Below are positions 44,995 through 53,590 of a stretch of 64,000 bases of DNA, one piece after another. Positions within the stretch are counted from its first letter, which is position 1; each line of letters starts with the position of its first letter. The position numbers and the translations under genes were made by a program. The notes under the pieces are model-generated. The model had not been told where the DNA came from. It searched no databases and saw only the letters and a list, made by a program, of their open reading frames with translations. Source of the stretch: UBA6921 sp031363085 (GTDB lineage Bacteria; Pseudomonadota; Gammaproteobacteria; SG8-11); contig JANLTU010000167.1 of NCBI GenBank assembly GCA_031363085.1, forward strand, positions 1 to 64,000, in the 5' to 3' direction.

Positions 44995-45681
44995 ATGATC
45001 AACTCACTTTCCGCACGCGCCGTAGTGCTGCTCTCCGGCGGTTTGGATTCCGCAACTTGCTTAGCGCTTGCAAAACAAAACGGCTACATCTGCTACGCAC
45101 TGAATTTCGACTATGGCCAACGCCATCGGGCCGAATTGACGGCGGCGCAGCGTGTAGCACAGCAACTCGGCGCAGCCGAATATCGCGTTATCAAAATCGA
45201 TCTGGCCGGTATCGGCGGTTCCGCGTTGACCGACGCCAGCATTGCCGTACCGATACACCCGGGCGTTGGCATACCCGTCACCTACGTGCCAGCGCGCAAC
45301 ACGGTCTTTCTGTCATTGGCCTTGGCGTGGGCGGAGGTGCTGCACGCGCAGCACATTTTTATCGGCGTGAACGCGATTGATTACTCGGGTTATCCCGACT
45401 GCCGACCCGAATACATCGCGGCCTTCGAACACATGGCCAATCTTGGCACCAAAGCGGGCATTGAAGGTCAGCTCTTCAAGATCGAAACGCCGTTGCTGCA
45501 TTTGTCCAAAGCGCTCATCATTCGCGAAGGCGTGCGCCTGGGTGTTGACTATTCCTCCACCGTGTCGTGTTATTTGGCCGATGCTCAGGGTCGCGCCTGC
45601 GGTGAGTGCGATGCCTGTCGTTTTCGCGCGCAGGGATTTCGTGACGCGGGTGTGCCTGATCCAACGCGATATTCGCGCTAG
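44995..45681 (+). CDS. queC: 7-cyano-7-deazaguanine synthase QueC
   Basis: QueC converts CDG to preQ0 using ATP and ammonia. The 228-residue protein has the PP-loop VVLLSGGLDSATCLALA, FDYGQRHRAEL, YVPARNTVFLSLALAWAE and the zinc-binding cysteines near the end (CYLADAQGRACGECDACRFR). It begins at ATG 44995 without any ribosome-binding sequence upstream. A consensus -10 ends six bases before that ATG, so the mRNA may be leaderless. queE lies 1 kb upstream. Confidence 0.95.
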   Translation: MINSLSARAVVLLSGGLDSATCLALAKQNGYICYALNFDYGQRHRAELTAAQRVAQQLGAAEYRVIKIDLAGIGGSALTDASIAVPIHPGVGIPVTYVPARNTVFLSLALAWAEVLHAQHIFIGVNAIDYSGYPDCRPEYIAAFEHMANLGTKAGIEGQLFKIETPLLHLSKALIIREGVRLGVDYSSTVSCYLADAQGRACGECDACRFRAQGFRDAGVPDPTRYSR

Positions 45682-45804
45682 AGGCCGATTTCGGTTCATG
45701 TCTCGGTATGATTTTCAGGTTTATCTAAAGTGTGACTGCATCAAGTTGTCACGACTCCCCGTCGATACAGTGGCGATTCCAGTGACGACAGGCGAGAACC
45801 CTTT

Positions 45805-47355
45805 ATGTCAACAAGCGTAGTCCATCCACGCCGTCCGGTAGTGCTGGTGATTCTCGACGGGTTCGGCACTAATCCCAGTCGCGAAAACAACGGCATTGCG
45901 CTGGCACGCACGCCAAACTTTGATCGCTATTTTTCTACGCACCCGCACACGTTGCTGCAAGCGTCCGGGCGTGCGGTTGGCTTGCCCGACGGGCAGATGG
46001 GCAACTCCGAGGTTGGGCATCTGGTGCTGGGGTGCGGCAGCGTGGTGCGTCAAGATCTGGTGCATATCGACGACTGCATTGCCGACCACAGCTTTTATCA
46101 GAACCCTGCATTGTGTGCCGCCGCAGATGCAGCACGCGCAGCACAGCGCCCGCTGCATTTATTGGGTTTGGTATCCGACGGCGGCGTACACAGTCATGTG
46201 CGTCACTTGTTGGCGTTAATTGAACTGTGTCGTCGACGCAACGTGCAGCCGGTGGTGCACATGATCACCGACGGACGCGATACGGCGCCGCGCCATGCCT
46301 TGAGTTATCTTGCTGATGTCGATGCGCATCTGCAGCGCGTGGGCGGACGCATCGCCAGCGTTATGGGACGCTACTACGCGATGGATCGTGACAACCGCTG
46401 GGAGCGGGTGCAATTAGCGTGGAATGCGCTGGTGCGGGGTGAAGGCTTGCGCGCGCTCAATGCGCGTGCCGCAATTGAAGCGGCTTACGCACGCGGCGCA
46501 GGCGACGAGTTCATCACGCCCACGCTGCTCGATAATGCAGCCACTATTGCACGCGGCGACAGCGTGGTGTTTTTCAATTTCCGCAAAGACCGGCCGCGCC
46601 AGCTTACGGCGGCACTCAGCAAAAAAGATTTCGCTGAGTTTGCACGCGGCGAGTTTACGCCGGTGGTGGTCACCTGCATGAACCAATACGACCAGTGGTT
46701 TGACTTGCCATATGCGTTCGAGCGCGAACGTCCGCACATCACGCTGGCGGAAATCATCAGCCGTGCCGGGCTCAAGCAATTTCACTGTGCCGAAACCGAG
46801 AAGTATCCGCACGTGACATATTTTTTCAACGGCGGGCGCGGCGATGCTTATACGGGCGAAGAGCGCGTTATTGTCGACTCGCCCAAGGTGGCAACGTATG
46901 ATCTGACACCGGAGATGAGCGCAGCCGCAGTGGCGGGTGCCGTGGTCGATGCGCTGAACAGCAAGCAGTTTGCGTTTTTGGTCGTGAATTTTGCTAACGG
47001 CGATATGGTCGGCCACACCGCCGTGCGCGCTGCGGTGATACAAACCGTGGAGGCGTTGGACCGCGAAGTCGGCCGCGTGCTCGACACCGCTGTGGCGCAA
47101 GGCTATTCCGTGATCTTGACTGCCGATCACGGCAACTGCGAAGAAATGGTCGACCCGGTAACGCGCGAGCCGCATACCCAACACACGGTGTACCCGGTGC
47201 CGTGCATGGTGATCGATCAAACGCCGTGGCAGTTGTCGATTGGCGCGGGATTATCGAGTGTTGCGCCGACGGTCTTGCAATTGATGGGGCTGCAACAACC
47301 TGAAGTCATGCTCGGGCACTCGCTATTACTTCGGCCGATCACTCCGGCAAACTAG
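45805..47355 (+). CDS. gpmI: Cofactor-independent phosphoglycerate mutase
   Basis: A glycolytic enzyme interconverting 3- and 2-phosphoglycerate with two Mn ions. The 516-residue protein has the alkaline-phosphatase-fold metal site LVILDGFG (Asp18), the catalytic Ser68 in GNSEVGHLVLG, VHMITDGRDTAPR, VVVTCMNQYDQ, FNGGRGDAYTGEERV and TADHGNCEEM. The start is ATG 45805. It stands alone, 124 bp after queC. Confidence 0.96.
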   Translation: MSTSVVHPRRPVVLVILDGFGTNPSRENNGIALARTPNFDRYFSTHPHTLLQASGRAVGLPDGQMGNSEVGHLVLGCGSVVRQDLVHIDDCIADHSFYQNPALCAAADAARAAQRPLHLLGLVSDGGVHSHVRHLLALIELCRRRNVQPVVHMITDGRDTAPRHALSYLADVDAHLQRVGGRIASVMGRYYAMDRDNRWERVQLAWNALVRGEGLRALNARAAIEAAYARGAGDEFITPTLLDNAATIARGDSVVFFNFRKDRPRQLTAALSKKDFAEFARGEFTPVVVTCMNQYDQWFDLPYAFERERPHITLAEIISRAGLKQFHCAETEKYPHVTYFFNGGRGDAYTGEERVIVDSPKVATYDLTPEMSAAAVAGAVVDALNSKQFAFLVVNFANGDMVGHTAVRAAVIQTVEALDREVGRVLDTAVAQGYSVILTADHGNCEEMVDPVTREPHTQHTVYPVPCMVIDQTPWQLSIGAGLSSVAPTVLQLMGLQQPEVMLGHSLLLRPITPAN

Positions 47356-47551
47356 TTATCCATTTTGCACCGACACTTTGCCACGGTTCGGTACGGCAGA
47401 TGCGTGCTGCTCAGTTCCGAACTGAAGGTTTTTGGATAACGACAGCGATGCGATGAGCATCTCATTTCGGCTTCAGAGCGCAGTGCTATAAATTCGTAAC
47501 ACGCTGCGTTACGATGCAACTCCGAAATATATAGGAGTTATGGGGGTATAA

Positions 47552-48370
47552 ATGGGCGCCAAGACCAAATTTGTTGTGTCTGTTGTTTTTAATCTGATTA
47601 TTTCCCTGCCTGCCGTTGCTGACTTGGTGTTGACATCACCGCCGCGCGAGTCTGTCGCACGCGGCGAAGAGCTGTATGGACCACTGGCCAAAGTGCTGAC
47701 CGATCAACTCGGCATACCGGTGGTGTACAAGCGCGCGCGTGACTGGATCGAATATTCGACCAACATGAAGCAGGACAAATACGACATTATTTTCGATGGT
47801 CCGCATTTTGCGGCGTGGCGGATGAAACATTTGGGACATACGCCGGTGGCCAAACTTCCCGGCGTGTTGTCTTTTGTTGTGGTTAGTCACAAGGACGATA
47901 AAAGACAGACGCGCATGCGTGATCTGATCAACGGTCCGCTGTGTGCGCAAGCTTCGCCTAATTTGGGCACGATGGCGGTACTGGCGCAATTTACCAATCC
48001 GCTGATTCAACCCGATTTATACGAAGTGGCGAATATCACCGAAGTGTATGAAAATTTCAAATCCGGAAAATGTAAAGCTGCGGTATTCCAGGATAAATTT
48101 CTGAACAAATTGTCGCCCGAAGAAAAGTTGCAGCTCAAAGTGATGTTCAGCAGCGCCCGTTATCCTGACCAGACGATCACCGTCAGTAAGCGCGTCACTG
48201 ATCGCCAGCGTGCGGTGCTCACCGAATTGTTGACCCGCCCCAGCGGCATCGCTGCAACTCAAGAGCTGCTCAAGCAATACACCAAGCAAGCCAAACGTTT
48301 TGAAGCGGTAAATCTACAGGAATTTGATGGACTGGAAGCACTGCTCGAAGGCGTGTTGTGGGGGTGGTAG
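47552..48370 (+). CDS. PhnD-like periplasmic substrate-binding protein
   Basis: A 272-residue exported protein: signal peptide FVVSVVFNLIISLPAVA, then LVLTSPPRESVARGEELYGPL, YKRARDWIEYSTNMKQDKYDIIFDGPHF and FKSGKCKAAVFQDKFLNKL. This is the layout of phosphate/phosphonate-type binding proteins. No ABC transporter subunits are beside it, so it may serve as a sensor input or a remote transporter. ATAGGAG precedes the start. A 6-bp inverted repeat (CGTAAC/GTTACG, 47495-47513) lies near a TATAAA in its upstream region and could be a regulator site. Confidence 0.7.
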   Translation: MGAKTKFVVSVVFNLIISLPAVADLVLTSPPRESVARGEELYGPLAKVLTDQLGIPVVYKRARDWIEYSTNMKQDKYDIIFDGPHFAAWRMKHLGHTPVAKLPGVLSFVVVSHKDDKRQTRMRDLINGPLCAQASPNLGTMAVLAQFTNPLIQPDLYEVANITEVYENFKSGKCKAAVFQDKFLNKLSPEEKLQLKVMFSSARYPDQTITVSKRVTDRQRAVLTELLTRPSGIAATQELLKQYTKQAKRFEAVNLQEFDGLEALLEGVLWGW

Positions 48371-48438
48371 GTGGGTCCTGCGCACGCGCCAGTGATATCT
48401 TGCGACAGTAAGGCCCGTGCCTTAAGCAAATTCCTCTG

Positions 48439-48592
48439 AGAGCCTGTTCAAGATCTCCGTGGAGGGCGCATTGCGGCGTTAAAATCCAAATCAAAATACT
48501 CACATACTCCGTGTATGCTCCGTGTATGCTCCGTTTTTGATTTCGATTTTGCCTTGCACTGCATCCCTCCACGGAAATCTTGAACAGGCTCT
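48439..48592. repeat. 154-bp imperfect hairpin element (MITE-like)
   Basis: Two 28-bp arms (48439-48466 and 48565-48592, beginning AGAGCCTGTTCA) are inverted copies with one mismatch. Inside them a second inverted segment pairs (AAATCAAAA with TTTTTGATTT). The centre holds two tandem copies of CCGTGTATGCT. Nothing is coded. The form fits a miniature inverted-repeat element or a mobile REP-like repeat. It ends 38 bp before hrpB. A TACAAT -10-like box lies just outside its right arm. Confidence 0.75.
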
Positions 48593-48630
48593 GACGTACA
48601 ATACCCGCCGGTTCTCGCCGGTAACCTGCT

Positions 48631-51147
48631 GTGACTGAATTACCCATCGACGCGGTTCTACCCGAACTGCAACGTGCACTCACCATACACCCCTGCGCGG
48701 TGTTGCAAGCGCCGCCCGGCGCCGGCAAAACCACGCGCGTGCCACTCGCGTTGCTGAACGCAGCATGGTTGCAAAACCAACGCATCATCATGCTCGAACC
48801 ACGCCGCTTGGCGGCGCGCAACGCGGCAGGCTGGATGGCGGAATTGCTCGGCGAAGCGGCAGGCGCGACCATCGGTTATCGCACACGCATGGACACCAAG
48901 GTGAGCGCGCGTACGCGTGTGGAAGTGGTAACCGAAGGGGTGCTCGCGCGCATGTTGCAAAGCGATGCGGAATTACCCGGTGTGGGCGTGGTGATCTTCG
49001 ACGAGTTTCACGAGCGCAGCATCCATACCGATCTGGGTCTGGCGTTGTGCCTGGACGTGCAGCGTAATTTGCGCCCGGAATTACGTGTGCTGGTAATGTC
49101 AGCGACGCTCGATGCCGCGCCGGTTGCGCACTTGCTGAATGACGCGCCGCTGATCACCAGCAGCGGGCGCAGTTATCCGGTTGAAATTCATTACGTCGGT
49201 GCTGTGCCTGAGCGTGACAGGCTCGCGGTGCTGGCGCGCGTCGTGGAGCAGGCGGTGCGGGAACAGTCGGGCAGCGTGCTGGTATTTTTACCAGGGGCGG
49301 GTGAAATTCACAAAGTCAGCGCAATGTTGCGAGCGGCGGCGTTGCCTAGTGACATTAGCGTGCACGCTTTGTACGGCGATTTACCGCGTGCCGCGCAAGA
49401 AGCCGCGATTCAGCCGTGCCGTGCGGGCCTGCGCAAGATCGTGTTAGCCACCTCGATTGCCGAAACCAGCTTGACCATCGAAGGCGTGCGCGTGGTGGTC
49501 GACAGCGGCGCCATGCGCGTGCCGCGTTTCGAACCGCGCAGCGGCATGACACGCCTGGAAACGGTGCGGGTGTCGCGCGCCTCTGCCGAGCAACGTTGCG
49601 GTCGCGCTGGTCGGCTGGAGCCGGGCGTATGTTTTCGCCTGTGGAGCGAAGGCGAGCACAAAGCCTTGCAGCCGTTTAGCGCGCCGGAGATTCGCGACGC
49701 CGATCTCGCCCCGTTGGTATTGGAGCTGGCGCAGTGGGGCGTGCGCGATGCGCAATTATTGTCATGGTTAGACCCACCACCCGCAGCCGCACAAGCGCAG
49801 GCGCGCGATCTGCTGCGGCGGCTAGGTGCGCTGGACGAGCACGAGCGCATCACCGCCCACGGCAAGGCGATGGCGCAACTTGCGCTGCATCCGCGCTTGG
49901 CGCACATGCTGTTGCGTGCGCAAGAGTGGAAGCTGGGTGGCGTGGCGTGTGATTTGGCTGCGCTGCTGAACGAGCGCGATGTGTTTAAAGGCGCCGGCAG
50001 CGCTCGCGATGGTGATGTGCGCACGCGGCTGGAATTATTGCGGCGCGGCGCGCAAGAAAATCCCGCAGCAGGGGGGGGCAACGTCGACAGCGCGGCCTTG
50101 CAACGCGTTACGCAGGCGGCGCGACAATGGCAAAAAGATTTGCGTGTCGCACCTGCACAAGCGCAGGACATGCATTGCGCCGGGCTGCTCCTTGCGCTGG
50201 CCTACCCCGACCGCATTGCGCAGCGTCGTGGCGCCGAAGGTTATCGTTATCTGCTTGCCAATGGGCGCGGTGCGTTTGTGCAGGAAGGCGAAGCACTGGC
50301 GAAGGCTGAATATTTAGCAGTCGCCGATGTTGACGGCGGTGAATGCGAAGCGCGCATCTATCTGGCTGCACCCCTGGAGGTAAGCGAGCTGGAACAAGCC
50401 TGTGGTACGCAGCTTGAAACCATCGAGCAGGTGGTGTGGAACAGCCGTGAACAAGCGGTGAATGCGCGGCGCCAACGTCGCTACGGCGAGTTGATTTTGA
50501 AAGACGATCCACTGCAAAAACCCGATCCGCAAAAAGTGTTGCAGGCGTTGTTGCAGGGGGTGCGCGCGTTGGGCGTGGCGGCGTTGCCGTGGACACCGGC
50601 GGCGCGCAACTGGCAGGCACGGGTGCTGTTGCTGCGGCGCGCTACCGACGCCGCCGCGTGGCCGGATGTAAGCGACGCAGCATTGCTAGCCCAGTTTGAC
50701 CATTGGCTGGCGCCACACCTGCTTGGCATCACGCGTTGGAGCGAGGTGCAACGTGTTGATGTGCTACCCGCCTTGACCGAGTTGCTCGACTGGAAAAAAC
50801 GTCAAGCTCTGGACGAATGGGCGCCGACGCATATCAGCGTGCCGAGCGGCTCGCGTGTGGTGATCGACTATGCGCACGGCGACACGCCGGTGCTGGCGGT
50901 GCGCTTGCAAGAAATGTTCGGCTTGAGCGCAACACCGCGTATCGCCAACGGTCGCGTGCCGCTGCTGCTGCATCTGTTGTCGCCGGCACGTCATCCGGTG
51001 CAGGTTACCGGCGATCTGGCGAGCTTCTGGAAAAACTCCTATCAAGACGTGAAAAAAGATTTGAAAGGTCGCTACCCAAAACACTATTGGCCGGACGATC
51101 CGCTGCAAGCACAGCCGACGGCGCGCGCGAAGCCGCGTGGCAGGTGA
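48631..51147 (+). CDS. hrpB: ATP-dependent helicase HrpB
   Basis: A DEAH-type helicase of 838 residues. Walker A QAPPGAGKTTR is at 26-36 and the DEFH motif (VIFDEFHERSIHTDLG) at 124-127. Further blocks are SATLDAAPV, VLVFLPGAGEI, ATSIAETSLTIEGVRVVVDSG and EQRCGRAGRLEPG. The C-terminal HrpB domain is seen in LPWTPAARNWQARVLLLRR and LLDWKKRQALDEWAPTHI, ending RYPKHYWPDDPL. The start is GTG 48631. Its role in the cell is poorly defined. The upstream hairpin element may affect expression. Confidence 0.94.
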   Translation: MTELPIDAVLPELQRALTIHPCAVLQAPPGAGKTTRVPLALLNAAWLQNQRIIMLEPRRLAARNAAGWMAELLGEAAGATIGYRTRMDTKVSARTRVEVVTEGVLARMLQSDAELPGVGVVIFDEFHERSIHTDLGLALCLDVQRNLRPELRVLVMSATLDAAPVAHLLNDAPLITSSGRSYPVEIHYVGAVPERDRLAVLARVVEQAVREQSGSVLVFLPGAGEIHKVSAMLRAAALPSDISVHALYGDLPRAAQEAAIQPCRAGLRKIVLATSIAETSLTIEGVRVVVDSGAMRVPRFEPRSGMTRLETVRVSRASAEQRCGRAGRLEPGVCFRLWSEGEHKALQPFSAPEIRDADLAPLVLELAQWGVRDAQLLSWLDPPPAAAQAQARDLLRRLGALDEHERITAHGKAMAQLALHPRLAHMLLRAQEWKLGGVACDLAALLNERDVFKGAGSARDGDVRTRLELLRRGAQENPAAGGGNVDSAALQRVTQAARQWQKDLRVAPAQAQDMHCAGLLLALAYPDRIAQRRGAEGYRYLLANGRGAFVQEGEALAKAEYLAVADVDGGECEARIYLAAPLEVSELEQACGTQLETIEQVVWNSREQAVNARRQRRYGELILKDDPLQKPDPQKVLQALLQGVRALGVAALPWTPAARNWQARVLLLRRATDAAAWPDVSDAALLAQFDHWLAPHLLGITRWSEVQRVDVLPALTELLDWKKRQALDEWAPTHISVPSGSRVVIDYAHGDTPVLAVRLQEMFGLSATPRIANGRVPLLLHLLSPARHPVQVTGDLASFWKNSYQDVKKDLKGRYPKHYWPDDPLQAQPTARAKPRGR

Positions 51148-51183
51148 TAAAATCGTGCACCGCGCCATTGACGAGGAAATTAC

Positions 51184-51834
51184 ATGCGTTTTTTGCTAAA
51201 TCTGTTTGAAAATAATCGCGCTTGGGCGCAGCGCATGAGTGCCGAAGACCCGGATTTTTTTTCCAAATTGGCGCACCAGCAACGACCGGAATATCTGTGG
51301 ATCGGCTGTTCCGACGCGCGCGTACCGGCGAACGACATCGTCGGCTTGCTGCCGGGCGAATTATTCGTGCACCGCAACGTCGCTAACGTGGTGGTGCACA
51401 CGGACTTGAATTGTCTGTCGGTGGTGCAGTTCGCCATCGACGTGCTCAAGGTGAAACACATCATCGTTTGCGGCCATTACGGCTGCGGCGGCATCAATGC
51501 GGTGATCCATGGCAGCGAGTTGGGATTGATCGACAACTGGCTTCGCTACGTCGAAGACGTATATCTAAAATACCGCGCGCCGCTCGACGCCATCGCCGAT
51601 CCGATTAAACGCGCTGACAAACTCTGCGAACTCAACGTGCTCGAACAGGTGGAAAACCTGTGCCGGACCACCGTGGTGCAGAACGCCTGGAAAACCGGCC
51701 AGCCCTTGGCGGTGCACGGCTGGGTATATCGCGTCGACGACGGCATTCTGCGTGACTTGAATATTTGCCTGAATAGCCGCAGCGAGATGTCCGGGTTGCA
51801 TGCGGCGGCACAACGCTTGCTGACAGCGCCATAA
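51184..51834 (+). CDS. can: Beta-class carbonic anhydrase
   Basis: A zinc enzyme hydrating CO2 to bicarbonate, needed for carboxylations in air. The 216-residue product carries the ligands Cys42, Asp44 and Arg46 (GCSDARVPAN) and His98/Cys101 (VCGHYGCGG). The layout (FHRNVAN-like LFVHRNVANVVVHTD, then VLKVKHIIVCGHYGCG) is that of E. coli Can. ATG 51184 lies 36 bp after hrpB with GAGGAA upstream. Confidence 0.95.
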   Translation: MRFLLNLFENNRAWAQRMSAEDPDFFSKLAHQQRPEYLWIGCSDARVPANDIVGLLPGELFVHRNVANVVVHTDLNCLSVVQFAIDVLKVKHIIVCGHYGCGGINAVIHGSELGLIDNWLRYVEDVYLKYRAPLDAIADPIKRADKLCELNVLEQVENLCRTTVVQNAWKTGQPLAVHGWVYRVDDGILRDLNICLNSRSEMSGLHAAAQRLLTAP

Positions 51835-51920
51835 GCGCGGCGCCCTGCGGCGCGCCGACAGTGTGACCGCTGTCAACCAAATCACCTCTGACGCGTTATT
51901 CACCTGAAAGCGAGTCGTGC

Positions 51921-52481
51921 GTGCGAAATTCAGAGCCCTCTGCGGATGAAGTAACGAAGCGCCGTCTGGATGCGTTTCTCGCGCAAATTGAACGCCGCGC
52001 CTACCGCATGGCCTTGATCGCCACGCGTCACCGCGACGACGCGCTCGACCTGGTGCAGGATGCGATGTTCCTGCTGGTGCGCAAGTATGCGCATAAGCCC
52101 GAGGCGGACTGGCCGCCATTGTTTTATCGCATCCTGCAGACGCGTATTGTGGATTGGTCGCGGCGGCGCAAAGTGCGCAGCCTGTGGCAGCGCGTGCTGG
52201 GTAGGCAGGATGACGAGGGCGAAGACCCGCTCGCGTTGCTGCCGGATTCCGTGCACGCAACGCCGGACCACCGCGTGGCACAGGCCGCAGCGATGGATGC
52301 GCTGGAGCGTGCACTGGCGCAGTTGCCTTTACGTCAACATCAGGCATTTTTGTTGCGCGTGTGGGAAGGCTTGGATACCGCGCAAACGGCACAGGCGATG
52401 GGTTGTTCGGAGGGCAGTGTGAAAACGCATTACTCGCGCGCGGTGCACGCACTGCGTGAATTACTGGAGGAACATGCATGA
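51921..52481 (+). CDS. ECF-type RNA polymerase sigma factor
   Basis: A 186-residue sigma-70 family protein lacking regions 1 and 3. Region 2 spans about 20-95 (DDALDLVQDAMFLLVRKYA, then PLFYRILQTRIVDWSRRRKV). Region 4 spans about 125-180 (LPLRQHQAFLLRVWEGLDT, TAQAMGCSEGSVKTHYSRA). The start is GTG 51921, with GAAAGCGAG upstream. It overlaps the next gene by 4 bp. The next genes encode a membrane protein with one helix and two small exported proteins, which is the layout of a sigma/anti-sigma envelope-stress unit. Confidence 0.92.
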   Translation: MRNSEPSADEVTKRRLDAFLAQIERRAYRMALIATRHRDDALDLVQDAMFLLVRKYAHKPEADWPPLFYRILQTRIVDWSRRRKVRSLWQRVLGRQDDEGEDPLALLPDSVHATPDHRVAQAAAMDALERALAQLPLRQHQAFLLRVWEGLDTAQTAQAMGCSEGSVKTHYSRAVHALRELLEEHA

Positions 52482-52837
52482 ACGAACCTGATGAATTGGA
52501 TCCGGCCGCAGCACAGCGGGTGCGCGCGCATCTGGAGCAGGGTGCGCAACAGTTAAATGTCTACACCGTGCAACGTCTGGCGCAGGCGCGTGCAGCCGCG
52601 TTGCAAGGCGCGCGCGCGCCACGCCGCGCACCTCGCTGGTTGTTGCCGGCGCTGGGCGCTGCGGTTACCGCCGCGCTGGTGGTGTCCGTGACCTTGCACA
52701 GCATGCGCACGCCAGATAGGGCGGTTGCCGAAGTCGCAACGCTCGACCTGGACTTGCTGACGTCACGCGATGATCTGGAGTTGTACCAGGAGCTGGAATT
52801 CTACGCGTGGCTCGACGATGAACATGAAAGCAGTTAG
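52478..52837 (+). CDS. DUF3619-like single-pass membrane protein, candidate anti-sigma factor
   Basis: A 119-residue protein. Residues 1-50 are cytoplasmic, charged and helical (AAQRVRAHLEQGAQQ). One membrane helix spans 54-74 (WLLPALGAAVTAALVVSV). The periplasmic tail ends in acidic residues (DDLELYQELEFYAWLDDE). The order sigma factor first, then a protein of this size and topology, matches sigma/anti-sigma pairs, but no ZAS motif is present. Anti-sigma activity is inferred. It overlaps both neighbours, so the genes are translated together. Confidence 0.7.
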   Translation: MNEPDELDPAAAQRVRAHLEQGAQQLNVYTVQRLAQARAAALQGARAPRRAPRWLLPALGAAVTAALVVSVTLHSMRTPDRAVAEVATLDLDLLTSRDDLELYQELEFYAWLDDEHESS

Positions 52838-53030
52838 TCATTCGTTTAGCGCTTGGCTCATCGGGTTGTGCGTCGCCGGCGCCGCGCAGGCCGCGCCGGA
52901 AAACAGCAACGACCCGCCCCCGAGTCTGGAGTTATTGGAATTTCTGGGCGAATGGCAAACCAGCAAGGGCGAGTCCATCGACCCGCTGCAATTGCAGGAA
53001 ATGGAAACACCCGATGCAAATTCGAAATAA
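52824..53030 (+). CDS. Small exported protein in the ECF sigma operon
   Basis: A 68-residue protein. The signal peptide (FSAWLIGLCVAGAAQA) leaves a mature part of about 45 residues rich in Pro and Glu (PPPSLELLEFLGEWQTSKGE). It overlaps the DUF3619 gene by 14 bp in another frame; ATG 52818 is an alternative start two codons upstream. The overlap and signal peptide argue that it is a real gene. I do not recognise the family. Confidence 0.6.
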   Translation: MKAVSHSFSAWLIGLCVAGAAQAAPENSNDPPPSLELLEFLGEWQTSKGESIDPLQLQEMETPDANSK

Positions 53031-53041
53031 AGGTGATCAGC

Positions 53042-53569
53042 ATGGTTAAACGCAGAGTGTTGATGGCGCTGCTCGGCCTATGGGCATGCAGCGCGGTGCT
53101 GGCCGAAGAGGCCACAAAAATTCCCTGGACGACGTTGCACGCCGACGAGCAGAGCGTGTTGCAACCGTTTGCCGCGCAGTGGGACGAGCTGCCGGCAGCG
53201 CGCCAGCAACGTCTGCAAAACGGCGCACAGCGCTGGGCGCAGATGCCGCCGCAAGAACGCGCACAAGCTCGCGAGCGCTTCAAAAACTGGCGCGACCTGC
53301 CGCCTGAGGCGCGCGAGAAAATCCGCAAGCGTTACGAAAAATTTCAACAACTGCCACCCCCTGAGCAGGAGCGCATCCGCAAACGCTGGGAGTGGTTTCG
53401 CAGCCTGCCGCCGGAGCGCCGCGCCGAATTACGCGAGCGCTGGAAAAGCATGACGCCGGAGCAACGCCATGACGTACTGGAACGCCGCGAACGCAATCGC
53501 GACATGACGCTCGAACAGCGGCGTGAACAACGCGAGCAACGTCAGCAACAGCGGCGCGAGCGCAATTGA
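53042..53569 (+). CDS. DUF3106-type Arg/Glu-rich exported protein
   Basis: A 175-residue protein. The signal peptide (VLMALLGLWACSAVLA) is followed by a nearly regular repeat of 15 to 17 residues. Each unit has the form W..LP.E.R....R.R...: WDELPAARQQRLQNGAQRW, MPPQERAQARERFKNWRDL, LPPPEQERIRKRWEWFRSL, LPPERRAELRERWKSM. The end is basic (REQRQQQRRERN). This is the DUF3106 pattern. AAAGGTG precedes ATG 53042. It is last in the sigma operon. Confidence 0.78.
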   Translation: MVKRRVLMALLGLWACSAVLAEEATKIPWTTLHADEQSVLQPFAAQWDELPAARQQRLQNGAQRWAQMPPQERAQARERFKNWRDLPPEAREKIRKRYEKFQQLPPPEQERIRKRWEWFRSLPPERRAELRERWKSMTPEQRHDVLERRERNRDMTLEQRREQREQRQQQRRERN

Positions 53570-53590
53570 CGCACAAGAAATTTTCCCGCT

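Noticed and set aside
51565..52479. 304-codon antisense frame spanning the carbonic anhydrase end and sigma factor
   Set aside because: Low-complexity Pro/Ala/Arg product crossing two real genes.
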